From assembly GCF_946476835.1 (NCBI RefSeq), contig NZ_CAMKWA010000001.1, positions 62,001 through 126,000 of the forward strand: DNA of 64,000 bases, given 5' to 3'. Of this stretch, positions 19,268 to 27,845 are shown piece after piece. Position numbers and translations under genes: made by a program. The notes below the pieces were generated by a model that was given only the letters and a program-made list of their open reading frames with translations, was not told where the DNA came from and made no database searches. The DNA comes from an uncultured Neokomagataea sp. GTDB lineage: Bacteria; Pseudomonadota; Alphaproteobacteria; Acetobacterales; Acetobacteraceae. Every line of letters starts with the position of its first letter. Within the stretch, counting starts at the first letter, position 1.

Positions 19268-19406
19268 GCCTTAGAGGTATAAAATCTCGGCATCTATAGG
19301 CAGGGCGCGGCGAGGTAACCGCGCTCTATCTGTGCCTAAAGTTCTGCCCTCAAGGTGTATGGTGGCTCTGTGGAGAGATAAAGCCATCTGCAGGATAGCC
19401 CTGCTT

Positions 19407-19961
19407 TTATTGACCGGAGATAAATTGCTTTGTGGTCTCAGCAACGCGCTGCCCCAGATGTGCCGCTGTCTCTAGGTCACTCTTGATCGGGGTAATATCA
19501 GGGGAGGCATTATCAGATTGGGCCATTGCTCCCAACCAGCCGCCGATGCGGTTCTTATCTTCGGGGTTGGTGCTGGCAAACAGATCAAGACCTACCCAGA
19601 TCATGCCGTGTTGCGCGGCAAAGAGCGACATACCGATTAAGGAGTTCAACTTGTCACCATGCATTGCCCCTGAGTTGGTAAAGCCAGCGGCAATCTTGTT
19701 GCGCCATTTCATGGAGCTCCAAACGGGGCGTGTGGCATCTTCCATGAATTTTTTTAAGCGTGCTGAGAGTGAACCATTATAGGTCGGTGAGCCAAAGATG
19801 ATGGCATCACAGTCTTGAAGAGTGTCCCAAGGCTCTGGGTTTTCAGCCACAGGAAGTACGATGGCTTCTGCGCCTTCAACGCGCTGTACGCCTTCGGCAA
19901 CAGCTTGAGCTTGCTTTGCAGTATGGCCGTAGCCGCTGTCATAAACGATTGCGATTTTCAT
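19407..19961 (-). CDS. flavodoxin-fold NAD(P)H:quinone oxidoreductase-like protein
   Basis: Protein of 184 residues with the FMN-binding flavodoxin pattern: an N-terminal strand ending in Tyr-Asp-Ser-Gly-Tyr-Gly-His-Thr (residues 7-14), and Gly-Ser-Pro-Thr-Tyr-Asn-Gly-Ser near residue 76. This resembles the WrbA / flavin reductase group that reduces quinones by two electrons. It is transcribed leftward in a cluster with a broken aldo/keto reductase and a DUF1330 gene, all divergent from a LysR gene. This suggests a LysR-controlled redox or detoxification set. Its specific substrate cannot be told from the sequence. Confidence 0.8.
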   Translation of the reverse strand: MKIAIVYDSGYGHTAKQAQAVAEGVQRVEGAEAIVLPVAENPEPWDTLQDCDAIIFGSPTYNGSLSARLKKFMEDATRPVWSSMKWRNKIAAGFTNSGAMHGDKLNSLIGMSLFAAQHGMIWVGLDLFASTNPEDKNRIGGWLGAMAQSDNASPDITPIKSDLETAAHLGQRVAETTKQFISGQ

Positions 19962-20016
19962 GAGTTTTGCTCCATTTTAACAAAAAATTATAAGGCCGGT
20001 GGGGAGGGGTATTTGG

Positions 20017-20414
20017 TCATATCCACGGGCTAAGTAAGGTGCGCATTGACGGGGCACGTGCACGGGGTTCGGTAAAGTTTCTGGCGCCGATGCTACGTAT
20101 TTTTCCAGCCTTTTGAGGGCCGTCAGAGCGCGTCATTCTTGGAGATGTTGGGGGGCATCCCATTTTGTGGCACCGGGCCAGAGCTTCGTTGTGACGAAAA
20201 TATCTTTTCGCGTTAGGTCGTGTTCAGAAAGAGCCGCCCGGATGCCAGTTCCGTTGTGGTACACGGCCGCCGTGTCGATATGACGATACCCGACACCAAT
20301 GGCAGTACGCACTGCTCCTGTCACATCAGCTTCACCGATCAGATATGTACCAAAGCCGATCGCAGGAATCTGTGTTTCCGCGTTTAGCGGAAACGTTTTG
20401 CGAAGAATACTCAT
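20017..20414 (-). pseudogene. aldo/keto reductase remnant (nonsense mutation and internal deletion)
   Basis: The first 93 codons encode a normal aldo/keto reductase N-terminus: Gly-Phe-Gly-Thr-Tyr, the catalytic Asp-Thr-Ala-x-x-Tyr (from Arg-His-Ile-Asp-Thr-Ala), and Thr-Thr-Lys-Leu-Trp. A TGA then interrupts the frame at 20133-20135. The same frame continues with Arg-Ala-Leu-Thr-Ala-Leu-Lys-Arg-Leu, which fits the family helix after this point, so the TGA may be a mutated Arg codon. About 20112 the frame changes and reads Lys-Ala-Gly-Lys-Ile-Arg-Ser-Ile-Gly-Ala-Arg-Asn-Phe-Thr-Glu-Pro, the family motif normally found dozens of residues further on. About 40 residues and the whole C-terminal half are missing. 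The gene cannot make a working enzyme. Confidence 0.8.
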
Positions 20415-20434
20415 GGTGTTCCTCGTTCTGATGG

Positions 20435-20740
20435 TTAGGCTGGCAAGCCGGGGATAAGAGCTAGAAAGCCACCTGTTGTCGCCTTAAGCCGTAGCTCCTT
20501 TACCGGGCCGTAAGCAGGGTCGTGGTAGAAGGCTTCAGCTTGGGCAAAATTGGGAAAGCGAATGACGACGAGAGTGGAATGCGCCTGTCCTTCCAACGGG
20601 GTGAGGCCGGAGACTGTTAAGGTCACCTCGCCACCATAGGCTTGCACGAGCGGAGTAGCCTTCTGGCCGTATTCTGCCATGAGTGCAGGGTCTGTAACGG
20701 TGAAATTACCAATAAGGTAACCGGGTGTGTGTTCTGTCAT
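20435..20740 (-). CDS. DUF1330 family protein
   Basis: Small protein of 101 residues of the ferredoxin-like dimeric alpha/beta barrel type. It has Gly-Tyr-Leu-Ile-Gly-Asn-Phe near the N-terminus, then Tyr-Gly-Gly-Glu-Val, Val-Ile-Arg-Phe-Pro-Asn and Phe-Tyr-His-Asp-Pro-Ala-Tyr, which is the DUF1330 signature. The biochemical role of the family is not established. It lies about 20 bases upstream of the aldo/keto reductase remnant on the same strand and is divergent from the LysR gene, whose promoter region it shares. Confidence 0.85.
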   Translation of the reverse strand: MTEHTPGYLIGNFTVTDPALMAEYGQKATPLVQAYGGEVTLTVSGLTPLEGQAHSTLVVIRFPNFAQAEAFYHDPAYGPVKELRLKATTGGFLALIPGLPA

Positions 20741-20920
20741 CAGTCTTTTCCTCTGACATCGCCAACATCCATAATGGCTGGCTATTGGGCCTCGACAATC
20801 AACCCATTTCCGATCATATTGTATCCATTAAAACAACAAAAGATGATTCTTGTCCTCTATTGGGGATATTTTGGCTACTTTATGGAGTGTATAAATCACC
20901 AATATGCAGGCGAGGAGTGG

Positions 20921-21823
20921 ATGGTGAGGGATAGTTTTGATGGTGTTGATGTCTTTGTCGCGGCAGCGGAGGCAGGGAGTTTTTCATTAACAGGTGAGCG
21001 TCTAGCGCTGTCACGGTCAGCCGTGGGTAAAACCATTGCACGGCTTGAAGAGCGCCTTGGAGTCAGGCTTTTTCACCGTACAACACGCACTGTGGCCCTG
21101 ACGGAAGAAGGACAAATTTACTATGAGCGTTGCCTGCGTGCCGTTGATGAGTTGAAAGAGGGGGCAGAACTTCTTGAATCTGGGCGGCATGAAGTGTCTG
21201 GAAAATTGCGGGTCACCATGCCACTGCTTTTCGGGCGCTATTGCATCGCACCGATCTTGGTAAATCTTGCTGCACGCTACCCTAAGCTCGAACTGGATCT
21301 TCATTTTAGCGATCATACTGTCGATCTCATTGGTGATCGTTATGACCTCGCCATCCGCAATCATTCGCCTGGAACAGGCGTTGGCCTTGCTTCAAAAATC
21401 GTCGCAACACAGGGGAAGGTTGTCTGCGCATCACCCGCTTATATTAAAAAGGCAGGGTGCCCTGACAGTATAGATGATCTCGTTCAGTATCAGGCTTTAG
21501 TTTATCTGTATAAAGGCAGCATATTCCCGTGGAGTTTTGAGCTGCCAAACGGAGAAAGAAAAAACGCAGATCTGAGCGCGCGCCTTCAGTTTGATAGTTA
21601 TGATGCGATTACGGATGCGGCCTTGGCCGGGGCTGGTATTGCCTGTCTGCCCGATTGGTTGGCGAATGATTATATAGAGAGTGGTCGGTTAATTCGTTTA
21701 CTGCCGGACTATCAGCTGCCGCGTTTTAATACGTATGCGGTATGGCCAACGACACGCTTTATGCCGTTGAAATTGCGTTGTGTAAGCGATGCCATTTTTC
21801 AGCAGCTTAGCGGAACGTTATGA
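20921..21823 (+). CDS. LysR-family transcriptional regulator
   Basis: Protein of 300 residues. The N-terminal winged helix-turn-helix reads Ala-Glu-Ala-Gly-Ser-Phe-Ser-Leu-Thr at about 16-24, then Leu-Ser-Arg-Ser-Ala-Val-Gly-Lys-Thr-Ile-Ala-Arg-Leu-Glu and Leu-Phe-His-Arg-Thr-Thr-Arg. A substrate-binding effector domain follows. The ATG at 20921 has AGGAG at 20913-20917. Longer readings from 20642 run into the divergent DUF1330 gene. As is usual for LysR genes it probably regulates the divergent leftward cluster (DUF1330, aldo/keto reductase remnant, flavodoxin-like gene). The inducer is unknown. Confidence 0.92.
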   Translation: MVRDSFDGVDVFVAAAEAGSFSLTGERLALSRSAVGKTIARLEERLGVRLFHRTTRTVALTEEGQIYYERCLRAVDELKEGAELLESGRHEVSGKLRVTMPLLFGRYCIAPILVNLAARYPKLELDLHFSDHTVDLIGDRYDLAIRNHSPGTGVGLASKIVATQGKVVCASPAYIKKAGCPDSIDDLVQYQALVYLYKGSIFPWSFELPNGERKNADLSARLQFDSYDAITDAALAGAGIACLPDWLANDYIESGRLIRLLPDYQLPRFNTYAVWPTTRFMPLKLRCVSDAIFQQLSGTL

Positions 21824-21891
21824 CCTGTATGAGAGCTCTTATGGCAGTGCGTGGTTTTTCGTTGCGCTGCCTATAGCCGTATTAAACGTAT

Positions 21892-21922
21892 AAGATTGTA
21901 GAGGCTATGCCCCTACAATCTT
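21892..21922. terminator. bidirectional terminator hairpin
   Basis: The 10-bp inverted repeat AAGATTGTAG / CTACAATCTT has additional inner GG/CC pairing. It lies between the convergent LysR gene and the autotransporter gene. Confidence 0.75.
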
Positions 21923-21937
21923 GTGTAAGGATACGAC

Positions 21938-24900
21938 TTAAAAACGGTAATTCAGTGACGCATGGACACCACTTTGTGTGTAACGGCTTCCATACTGTCC
22001 AGAGTAGAGAAGGTTCAGGTTCAGCCTATTGGCCAACTGAGCTTGTGCACCGGCGGAGACAACAGCAGCATCTTGTGCCAGCGGGATACCCGCCGTTTCA
22101 AAGCTGGAGCTTCCGTTCCAGAAAGACTGGTGCACTGTTGGCGTGATATTACCAAAGGCATGGCGATACCCAGCAGAGAATTGTGGTTGAACATGTAGCT
22201 TATGGAATTGCAGGTCCGTCGCAAAGCGTGAGCCGAATGTGGTGAAGGCAACGCCCGTGTTAGAGTTCGCTCCGGAGATAGCGGTGGCACCGCCTTGTTC
22301 CGTAAACGGATTGGTATTCTGGTCGACATACGCGGCGTTTGCGAAAGGCTCAACATTCACGCGATGCAGCGTTACGCGATAGCCTAAGTCAGCGAAAGCC
22401 TGCGCTGTGCCGCCGCTATAATGGCTGCTATTGCGGTCCGACACACCACGGTAATCAACGTTGCGGTTCATCGTGATGGCGTTGAACGTGTATGTTGCAC
22501 CGACATTCAGGCCCAGTTTCTTCCAGCGGCGTCCACCATAGGCGCCGAGGCTGAAATTGTTGCTTTGGCCGTTGGCTGAAGGGCCATTATCTGCCGAGAA
22601 ACCTGAGTGTCCGTAAGCGAACAGCGCGCCAAGGTGCCATTGTTGGAAGGCCGTTGTATCGGCACCCAGAATGAAACCACCTGTTTGATTATGCAGGCCA
22701 GTGGCATTGGCTGTCTGGCTGTTATGGCTCCATTCGCCATAGCTTTGCATCCAAATGCCTTGGCGGTCTGTGTGGCATTGACCGTCATCAGCAACACGGA
22801 CTCCGTGTGCGTAAGACGCGCTTTGTTGAGAAGAAAGGCCAGCACCGGGAACGCATTCAATGGTGCGTAGACGGTCCACAGCTGTGTCTCGAATGTCTGA
22901 AGCGTCTTGGATCAGAGCTGTACGGGCAGAGGCATGCAGTTCACCCGCAAGGGCGCGCAGAGCTTGGCGTGCTTCAGGGATGTTGAGTTGTGTCAGTGGA
23001 GTGGTGAGCGCAAGCGTAGCTGGGAGCGCATCAAGTGCGTGACCGGCTGAGTATTCGTTGCGTGTTGTTGCTGCGGAAGAGAAGAGAACGTTGCTGCGGC
23101 TGATGTCGAGTGAGACGCTATTGGTCGTGTAGTTAAGAGAAGGGGTCAAGAAAGGTAGGTAACCTGATGGGCCGGTCAAATTGCTTGAGATTTGACCAAA
23201 TCGGCCATAAACGCCGTTCATAGCGGTTAGGATTGTATATTTTTGCCCAAGAGCTGGTGCTTGTGTTCCGCTGGAAACGGGCGCAGAGACTGTAGCGCCA
23301 TTGATGGTCGCTTGGCCATTCACCGTGATGAGGCTGCTATTTGTACCTTGTGTTTGTACAAGATAGGTCGCGTTCTGACCGAGGGTGAGGTTTCCAAAGC
23401 CGACCTTCAAGGAGGCAGGTGATGGGTTGGCTGTTGGGGTGCCTGGCGCGATAATGCCAGAGGCAATATTCAAGCCTCCGTTGAATGACCCCGTACCACT
23501 GACAAAACCAGTGGAAAGCACTAGACCATTGGTTTGGCCGTTATTGATAAAGACGCCAGCATTTTGAACGGTTGTGCTTCCCAGTGATCCAGTGAGGATC
23601 AGGCTGCCATTTGCACCAATACCCGTGTCACCCGTGTAGGTGTTTTGGCCCGCAAGCGTTTCTTGGCCACCAGCAATGATGAGCCCGCCAAACTTCGCCC
23701 CTGAAGAGAGGGCGTAGGTAAGAGGATATGGCTCGCTTTGGGTAATGCTACCGGGTGTGTAAAAATTCTGAATAGCCCCTGAGAACGTATCGTTCGCGTT
23801 GGTTAACATCATGGTATTTTTACCAAGGAGAACCGTACCAGTACCAGAGAGGGACTGGATCGATTGGCCTTGCCATGAGTTGATTAGATCAAGAGTACCA
23901 TTGTTTTTGACGACGGAAGAGGAGGCGATGCTACCGGGGCCACCGATGCCAAGCCAGCCTTTTGCTGCGATAGTGGTTGCACCGGTATAAGTGTTTGCTC
24001 CGGTCAAATAGGCTGTGGCATTTTGTTCGACGCTGACGGGAGATGTCCCAGAAATAACGCCTGCCACACCAAGGGGGCCCATAGCGCTTGTAACATCAAG
24101 GCCGTTATTGAAATTGTCAGCTGTTACGTAAAAGGGTGTATAGCCTGTGGCCGCATTTTGTAGGTCATACATGACCGCATTATGGAAATAGAAAGAGATA
24201 CCATTAATAGCTGATGGAGGATTAAACTGATTATCGGACGGGTTGACGGTGATGGTGTTGCTCTCATCGCCGCTGTAATCATCACCAGAAGATAGACTTT
24301 CTGACTGATTATTATGACCAGCCCCTGTGACTGTTAGTGTGATGCCGGGGCGTAAGTTGCCATTCGATGAGGCATTGGGATTGCTATTGCTATCTGCGTT
24401 TGGATCAATCGTTCCGTTGTTAACGGCGCCCTGATAGAGCCCCGCATCGGTTAGAACAATACTCGGCGTACCAGAATCCAGCAAAGTCAGAAGAGTTTTA
24501 CTGGAGCTTTGCCCGTTAGAGTTTAGCGTATATTTGAACAGCGTATCAAATTCAGTTGAGCTTTGTGTACCAGAGAGCGCAAACGTACCCTGTGCGCCAG
24601 CGGCCCACGGCACAATGCTGAAGAATTGTGCGCGTAATGCAGGTGTTAAACCCATAATCATGCAGGCGCTACCGCAACTTGCGGGGGTAGACGCTGTACC
24701 ATTGGCCTCAACAATATAACCAGTTTTGGTCAACATACCCGGAACAGCATTACCAAAGTCACCGGCGCCAAACGTACCGAAGAAGTGCCCTTCTTCAGGA
24801 GCCTGCCCTTGATCGATATTTTGTTGCCAGGTCAGGTCTTGGTAATAAGGCTCTGTTGTGAAGCCGTAGCTTGTGAGTGTGGGGTTATTAATTTGTATAC

Positions 24901-25402
24901 CCGGTTGACCTGGTAGGCTGTCCATCGTTGCAACGTAGTAAGGTGCAGCAGCAACGGGTAGTCCGCCTTGAGTGTCGTAATTAGAGTTTATTTTACCAGT
25001 TGATGAATTATAGAATTGAATACTCTGAACCGTGGTGGGGTTTAGAAGATAACCATATGTTCCGTTACCGTACATATACGGTGAAAGGCTTGCGACAGAT
25101 TGCTGTGTGTTGGCCGTTGGAAACCAAGCAGGCGGTGTGCTGCCATTGCCTACATCAATATTAAAAGAATCAGATCCGGTATCGAAAAGGTATTCTTCAG
25201 CCTGCCCACCATTCACGCCAACATTAATACCAAGGCGGTATCCGGTTGTTAGGGGGCCATTGTTTTGAGTGGACCACTGTTCCGAAATAATATCGAGTGG
25301 AATGGCTTGTGCTGCTGCATGAGAGGTGCAAGCTAGAACTGTCATGGAGAGTAGTGTGGCACGATAACCAAGCAGAGAGCGGTTTTTTATATTATGCGAC
25401 AT
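21938..25402 (-). CDS. autotransporter with pepsin-like aspartic protease passenger
   Basis: Protein of 1154 residues. A signal peptide (about 1-32) ends in Ala-Ala-Ala-Gln-Ala. Residues about 33-435 carry pepsin-family (A1) landmarks in the right order: Phe-Asp74-Thr-Gly-Ser, a flap-like Tyr111-Gly-Asn-Gly-Thr, the hydrophobic-hydrophobic-Gly Met-Ile-Met-Gly (248-251), Leu-Asp309-Ser-Gly-Thr, and a closing Val-Met-Tyr-Asp-Leu-Gln-Asn (410-416). Two catalytic Asp motifs in one chain fit a two-lobed pepsin and not a retropepsin. Residues about 455-780 contain passenger-associated repeats of the type Thr-Gly-Ala-Asn-Thr-Tyr-Thr-Gly. From about 880 to the C-terminal Phe is a type V secretion beta-barrel. 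The protein is therefore predicted to be exported to the cell surface as a protease, released or anchored. Flanking DNA is AT-rich. The protease assignment is inference from motifs. Confidence 0.88.
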   Translation of the reverse strand: MSHNIKNRSLLGYRATLLSMTVLACTSHAAAQAIPLDIISEQWSTQNNGPLTTGYRLGINVGVNGGQAEEYLFDTGSDSFNIDVGNGSTPPAWFPTANTQQSVASLSPYMYGNGTYGYLLNPTTVQSIQFYNSSTGKINSNYDTQGGLPVAAAPYYVATMDSLPGQPGIQINNPTLTSYGFTTEPYYQDLTWQQNIDQGQAPEEGHFFGTFGAGDFGNAVPGMLTKTGYIVEANGTASTPASCGSACMIMGLTPALRAQFFSIVPWAAGAQGTFALSGTQSSTEFDTLFKYTLNSNGQSSSKTLLTLLDSGTPSIVLTDAGLYQGAVNNGTIDPNADSNSNPNASSNGNLRPGITLTVTGAGHNNQSESLSSGDDYSGDESNTITVNPSDNQFNPPSAINGISFYFHNAVMYDLQNAATGYTPFYVTADNFNNGLDVTSAMGPLGVAGVISGTSPVSVEQNATAYLTGANTYTGATTIAAKGWLGIGGPGSIASSSVVKNNGTLDLINSWQGQSIQSLSGTGTVLLGKNTMMLTNANDTFSGAIQNFYTPGSITQSEPYPLTYALSSGAKFGGLIIAGGQETLAGQNTYTGDTGIGANGSLILTGSLGSTTVQNAGVFINNGQTNGLVLSTGFVSGTGSFNGGLNIASGIIAPGTPTANPSPASLKVGFGNLTLGQNATYLVQTQGTNSSLITVNGQATINGATVSAPVSSGTQAPALGQKYTILTAMNGVYGRFGQISSNLTGPSGYLPFLTPSLNYTTNSVSLDISRSNVLFSSAATTRNEYSAGHALDALPATLALTTPLTQLNIPEARQALRALAGELHASARTALIQDASDIRDTAVDRLRTIECVPGAGLSSQQSASYAHGVRVADDGQCHTDRQGIWMQSYGEWSHNSQTANATGLHNQTGGFILGADTTAFQQWHLGALFAYGHSGFSADNGPSANGQSNNFSLGAYGGRRWKKLGLNVGATYTFNAITMNRNVDYRGVSDRNSSHYSGGTAQAFADLGYRVTLHRVNVEPFANAAYVDQNTNPFTEQGGATAISGANSNTGVAFTTFGSRFATDLQFHKLHVQPQFSAGYRHAFGNITPTVHQSFWNGSSSFETAGIPLAQDAAVVSAGAQAQLANRLNLNLLYSGQYGSRYTQSGVHASLNYRF

Positions 25403-25970
25403 AGGGATCAGTTACCAATCAAAACATACTGTTGAGTTTTGTATCGATATTTAACAATTTTAGTGAAATACATTATTTTAAATAAAATTATAAATATTTA
25501 TTATAAATAATTCTCATTAATAGTGAATATTATTGAAATTTTATAAATGTATATATTTAGTATGTTACATATTTAATAATTATGATTATTTTATTTTGTT
25601 TATGTATCATCGTCTATAAATTTCATGATTATTTATAGTGAAAAATTTAATTGTTTTGATTTAAAAATAAAATAATTTCTCTTATAAATTGAACGATATA
25701 GTAGATTATGTCCTAGAAAAAACTGACAGTCACAGGCGCTGTATTGAAAATCTATCGGTACTGTTTTGGTTTAAAAATATTGTAGCGTATGACGCAGAGG
25801 CCTCACAAAATTTAGGGCTGTGACGTGTTATTTTAGTATTCCAGTTATGTGGATAAGTTGTTGAGGTAGGGTTCCTTTTTACGGGGTGGTGTACCATCTT
25901 ATCGAGAAGATGGTTCGTCTGGATCTAGTGATGCATGGCGTGCCTCTCATCATCACGGGAGAAGAGAACC
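25403..25970. other. AT-rich gene-free region upstream of the autotransporter
   Basis: A 568-base stretch with no credible gene, extremely AT-rich from 25440 to 25700. It separates the leftward autotransporter gene from the rightward monooxygenase gene and must contain the promoters of both. A perfect DnaA box lies at 25848-25856. A weak Fur-like sequence (12 of 19) at 25503-25521 is noted but not claimed. Confidence 0.5.
25848..25856 (-). promoter_or_regulatory. perfect DnaA box
   Basis: TGTGGATAA on the plus strand is TTATCCACA on the minus strand, identical to the strongest E. coli DnaA box. It is the only copy I see in this intergenic region, so it may be chance or a regulatory site. A cluster would be needed to argue for an origin. 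Confidence 0.4.
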
Positions 25971-26273
25971 ATGACCCAAGCGGTACATGTTGTTGCGGTG
26001 GTAACGGTTGCGCCGGAGAAGGCGCCTGAATTGCAGGGAGAATTGGCGCGTTGCCTACGTGATACCCACAAAGAGGCGGGGTGTGTTTCCTATACTATTA
26101 GCCGAGACCTCGAGAAAATAGGGCGTTTTACAGCAGTTGAAGAATGGGCGTCACGTGAAGCCTTTGAAGCGCATTTGCAAACACCGCATTTTCAAGCTTT
26201 AGCCGCTCTGTCCCAGACGTTAGACGCACAATTGGATGTGATGCAGCTGCAGCCTTTAGAGGCCGCTCCGTAA
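25971..26273 (+). CDS. antibiotic biosynthesis monooxygenase (ABM) family protein
   Basis: Protein of 100 residues with the ABM ferredoxin-like fold pattern: Val-Val-Thr-Val-Ala-Pro-Glu-Lys near the N-terminus, Glu-Ala-Gly-Cys-Val-Ser-Tyr, then Glu-Glu-Trp-Ala-Ser-Arg-Glu-Ala-Phe-Glu-Ala-His and His-Phe-Gln-Ala-Leu. Relatives such as YgiN act on quinols, but the substrate here is unknown. The ATG at 25971 follows a purine-rich GGAGAAGAGAA, so the longer reading from 25935 is not needed. The copper-chaperone-like gene follows after 37 bases, and the two are probably cotranscribed. Confidence 0.85.
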   Translation: MTQAVHVVAVVTVAPEKAPELQGELARCLRDTHKEAGCVSYTISRDLEKIGRFTAVEEWASREAFEAHLQTPHFQALAALSQTLDAQLDVMQLQPLEAAP

Positions 26274-26310
26274 GTTTTGAGCGTGATGTATTTTTGAGAG
26301 AGGAAAGAGT

Positions 26311-26520
26311 ATGGCGGAAGTGTCTTTGCGCGTTGATGGTATGTCCTGTGAAGGATGCAGCAAGCGCTTGCAAGCAGCATTAAGTGCCCTTGTGGGTGTG
26401 CAGCAGGCTCAAGTGACGTTGAAACCGGGGCAGGCCGTTGTACAATATGATGAGGCGCAACTGACTGTGCAGGATCTCAAAGAAAGCATTGAAGATAGCG
26501 GTTTTGATGTTCTGAATTAA
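26311..26520 (+). CDS. heavy-metal-associated domain protein (CopZ-like)
   Basis: A single 69-residue HMA domain with the metal-binding Gly-Met-Ser-Cys-Glu-Gly-Cys at residues 11-17 and the terminal Asp-Ser-Gly-Phe-Asp-Val. Such small proteins carry Cu(I) or other soft metals to P-type ATPases or repressors. No ATPase or repressor gene is adjacent. GAGAGGAAAGAG precedes the ATG. It ends five bases from the convergent membrane-protein gene. Confidence 0.9.
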   Translation: MAEVSLRVDGMSCEGCSKRLQAALSALVGVQQAQVTLKPGQAVVQYDEAQLTVQDLKESIEDSGFDVLN

Positions 26521-26524
26521 TGCC

Positions 26525-27169
26525 TTAGCGGTGATATACAGGAAGACCAATACCGCGCGTAATGGCTAAAGCGCGCAGACTAAACCCAGCTAAAATGCTT
26601 ATGCCAACCGTTATGATCGGCGGTTGGCCGAGGCGTGTGAGCAGCACATAAAGCCCTGAGGCGAGAGCAACGGCGGTAACGTAGAGTTCTCGCCGTATCA
26701 CAATGGACGGCACACCCGCGAGGACATCGCGGAAGATTCCCCCCAGACAAGCACTCACCACCCCCATGAGTAAGGCGGGGAGGGGGGGGATACCATAGGC
26801 TGTAGCCTTTGCTGTGCCAAAAACGCCATAGGCTGCAATGCCTAAGCCATCAAACCAGTCTACAGCTCGTGCGGGCCATAAGCGTGCGGGAGTAAACCAT
26901 ACAGCAAGGGCCGCAATTAGGCATGTCAGGGCTGTGGTCGAATTATGCAGCCACGCAACTGGGGCACCGATAAGGAGGTCGCGTACTGTGCCTCCACCCA
27001 CGCCCGTGATAACGGCAAAAAAGAAAAATGTGAGAATATTCTGCCGTGCTTTGGCAGCCTCAAGTGCGCCAGAAATCGCAAAAAGGGCGGTTCCAGCCAC
27101 ATCCAATAGCTGCGTTGCGTGCGTGGAAAAATGATGAAGCGTACCGGGAAAGTTGGGCTGGAAGTCCAT
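26525..27169 (-). CDS. UPF0126/TRIC-type membrane protein (YicG-like)
   Basis: Integral membrane protein of 214 residues with about seven hydrophobic segments arranged as two similar halves. The halves start at Leu-Asp-Val-Ala-Gly-Thr-Ala-Leu-Phe-Ala-Ile-Ser-Gly-Ala (about 23-36) and Asp-Gly-Leu-Gly-Ile-Ala-Ala-Tyr-Gly-Val (about 105-114). The family's Gly-Gly-Gly-Thr-Val-Arg-Asp and Gly-Gly-Ile-Phe-Arg-Asp motifs end the paired segments. It belongs to the prokaryotic TRIC/UPF0126 group. E. coli YicG is reported to transport glycine, while others behave as cation channels, so the solute here is open. Confidence 0.87.
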   Translation of the reverse strand: MDFQPNFPGTLHHFSTHATQLLDVAGTALFAISGALEAAKARQNILTFFFFAVITGVGGGTVRDLLIGAPVAWLHNSTTALTCLIAALAVWFTPARLWPARAVDWFDGLGIAAYGVFGTAKATAYGIPPLPALLMGVVSACLGGIFRDVLAGVPSIVIRRELYVTAVALASGLYVLLTRLGQPPIITVGISILAGFSLRALAITRGIGLPVYHR

Positions 27170-27403
27170 GAGGGAAGAGGTTGCCTAAGATTTCTGTGCG
27201 TATGAATGTTGTATGATTGACAGGCGGAGTACTGGGTGTCACGCTTATTTTTGTATGAAAACGCGCTCTACCTTTTCTGTTTATTATAACGGTCTTCCAT
27301 AACGGTAGGGCGGGTTTTCAACGTATTCCGAGGCTACCCATGATTGGTTACGTCTCGGATTGTCTGGCATGTGACCGGTAGCCTCATATGAAATGAGGGT
27401 ATT

Positions 27404-27790
27404 ATGGCGATCCAAGACCTTTGCCGTGCTTATCTAGAAGCGTTGAACGAGGGAGACCTGAGTAAGGTTCTGGCGTTGTTCGTAGCAGATGCGGAGGTGA
27501 GTTCTCCGCTTTACGGTGTAAGGCCGGCTGCAGATTTTTATCGTGATCTTTTTAGTGATACGAACCGATCAGAAACCCGGTTGAAAGCTGTGTTTGAGCA
27601 CAGCGATGGTGGGGCTTCGGTTGCGCTACACTTTGATTATGATTGGGTTTTCAAAAGTGGCCAAGCTGTAAGCTTTGAGTGTGTTGATATCTTTGAAATG
27701 ACGCCTGATTATCAGCGATTTTCACATTTGAAGATTATTTATGACACGGCGCCATTTCGGTCTGATTTTGAACAATTATCGGTAGAGTGA
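27404..27790 (+). CDS. NTF2-like (SnoaL-type) small protein
   Basis: Protein of 128 residues with the NTF2-like cone pattern. An N-terminal helix, Tyr-Leu-Glu-Ala-Leu-Asn-Glu-Gly-Asp, is followed by Leu-Phe-Val-Ala-Asp-Ala-Glu-Val and a later strand, Phe-Glu-Cys-Val-Asp-Ile-Phe-Glu. The enzymatic or binding role cannot be predicted. It is a single gene with a 234-base upstream gap and a strong shared terminator downstream, convergent with glnA. Confidence 0.75.
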   Translation: MAIQDLCRAYLEALNEGDLSKVLALFVADAEVSSPLYGVRPAADFYRDLFSDTNRSETRLKAVFEHSDGGASVALHFDYDWVFKSGQAVSFECVDIFEMTPDYQRFSHLKIIYDTAPFRSDFEQLSVE

Positions 27791-27796
27791 GCACAA

Positions 27797-27824
27797 AAAA
27801 GCCCGGCACTAAGGCCGGGCTTTT
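27797..27824. terminator. bidirectional intrinsic terminator
   Basis: A 7-bp GC stem, GCCCGGC / GCCGGGC, is extended by A/T pairing on both sides, giving a T run on either strand. It lies between the NTF2-like gene and convergent glnA. Confidence 0.92.
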
Positions 27825-27845
27825 CCATGTCAAAACCCAGAAGGA

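Noticed and set aside
25503..25521. Second Fur-like box upstream of the autotransporter
   Set aside because: Only 12 of 19 positions match in an AT-rich background, which is expected by chance.
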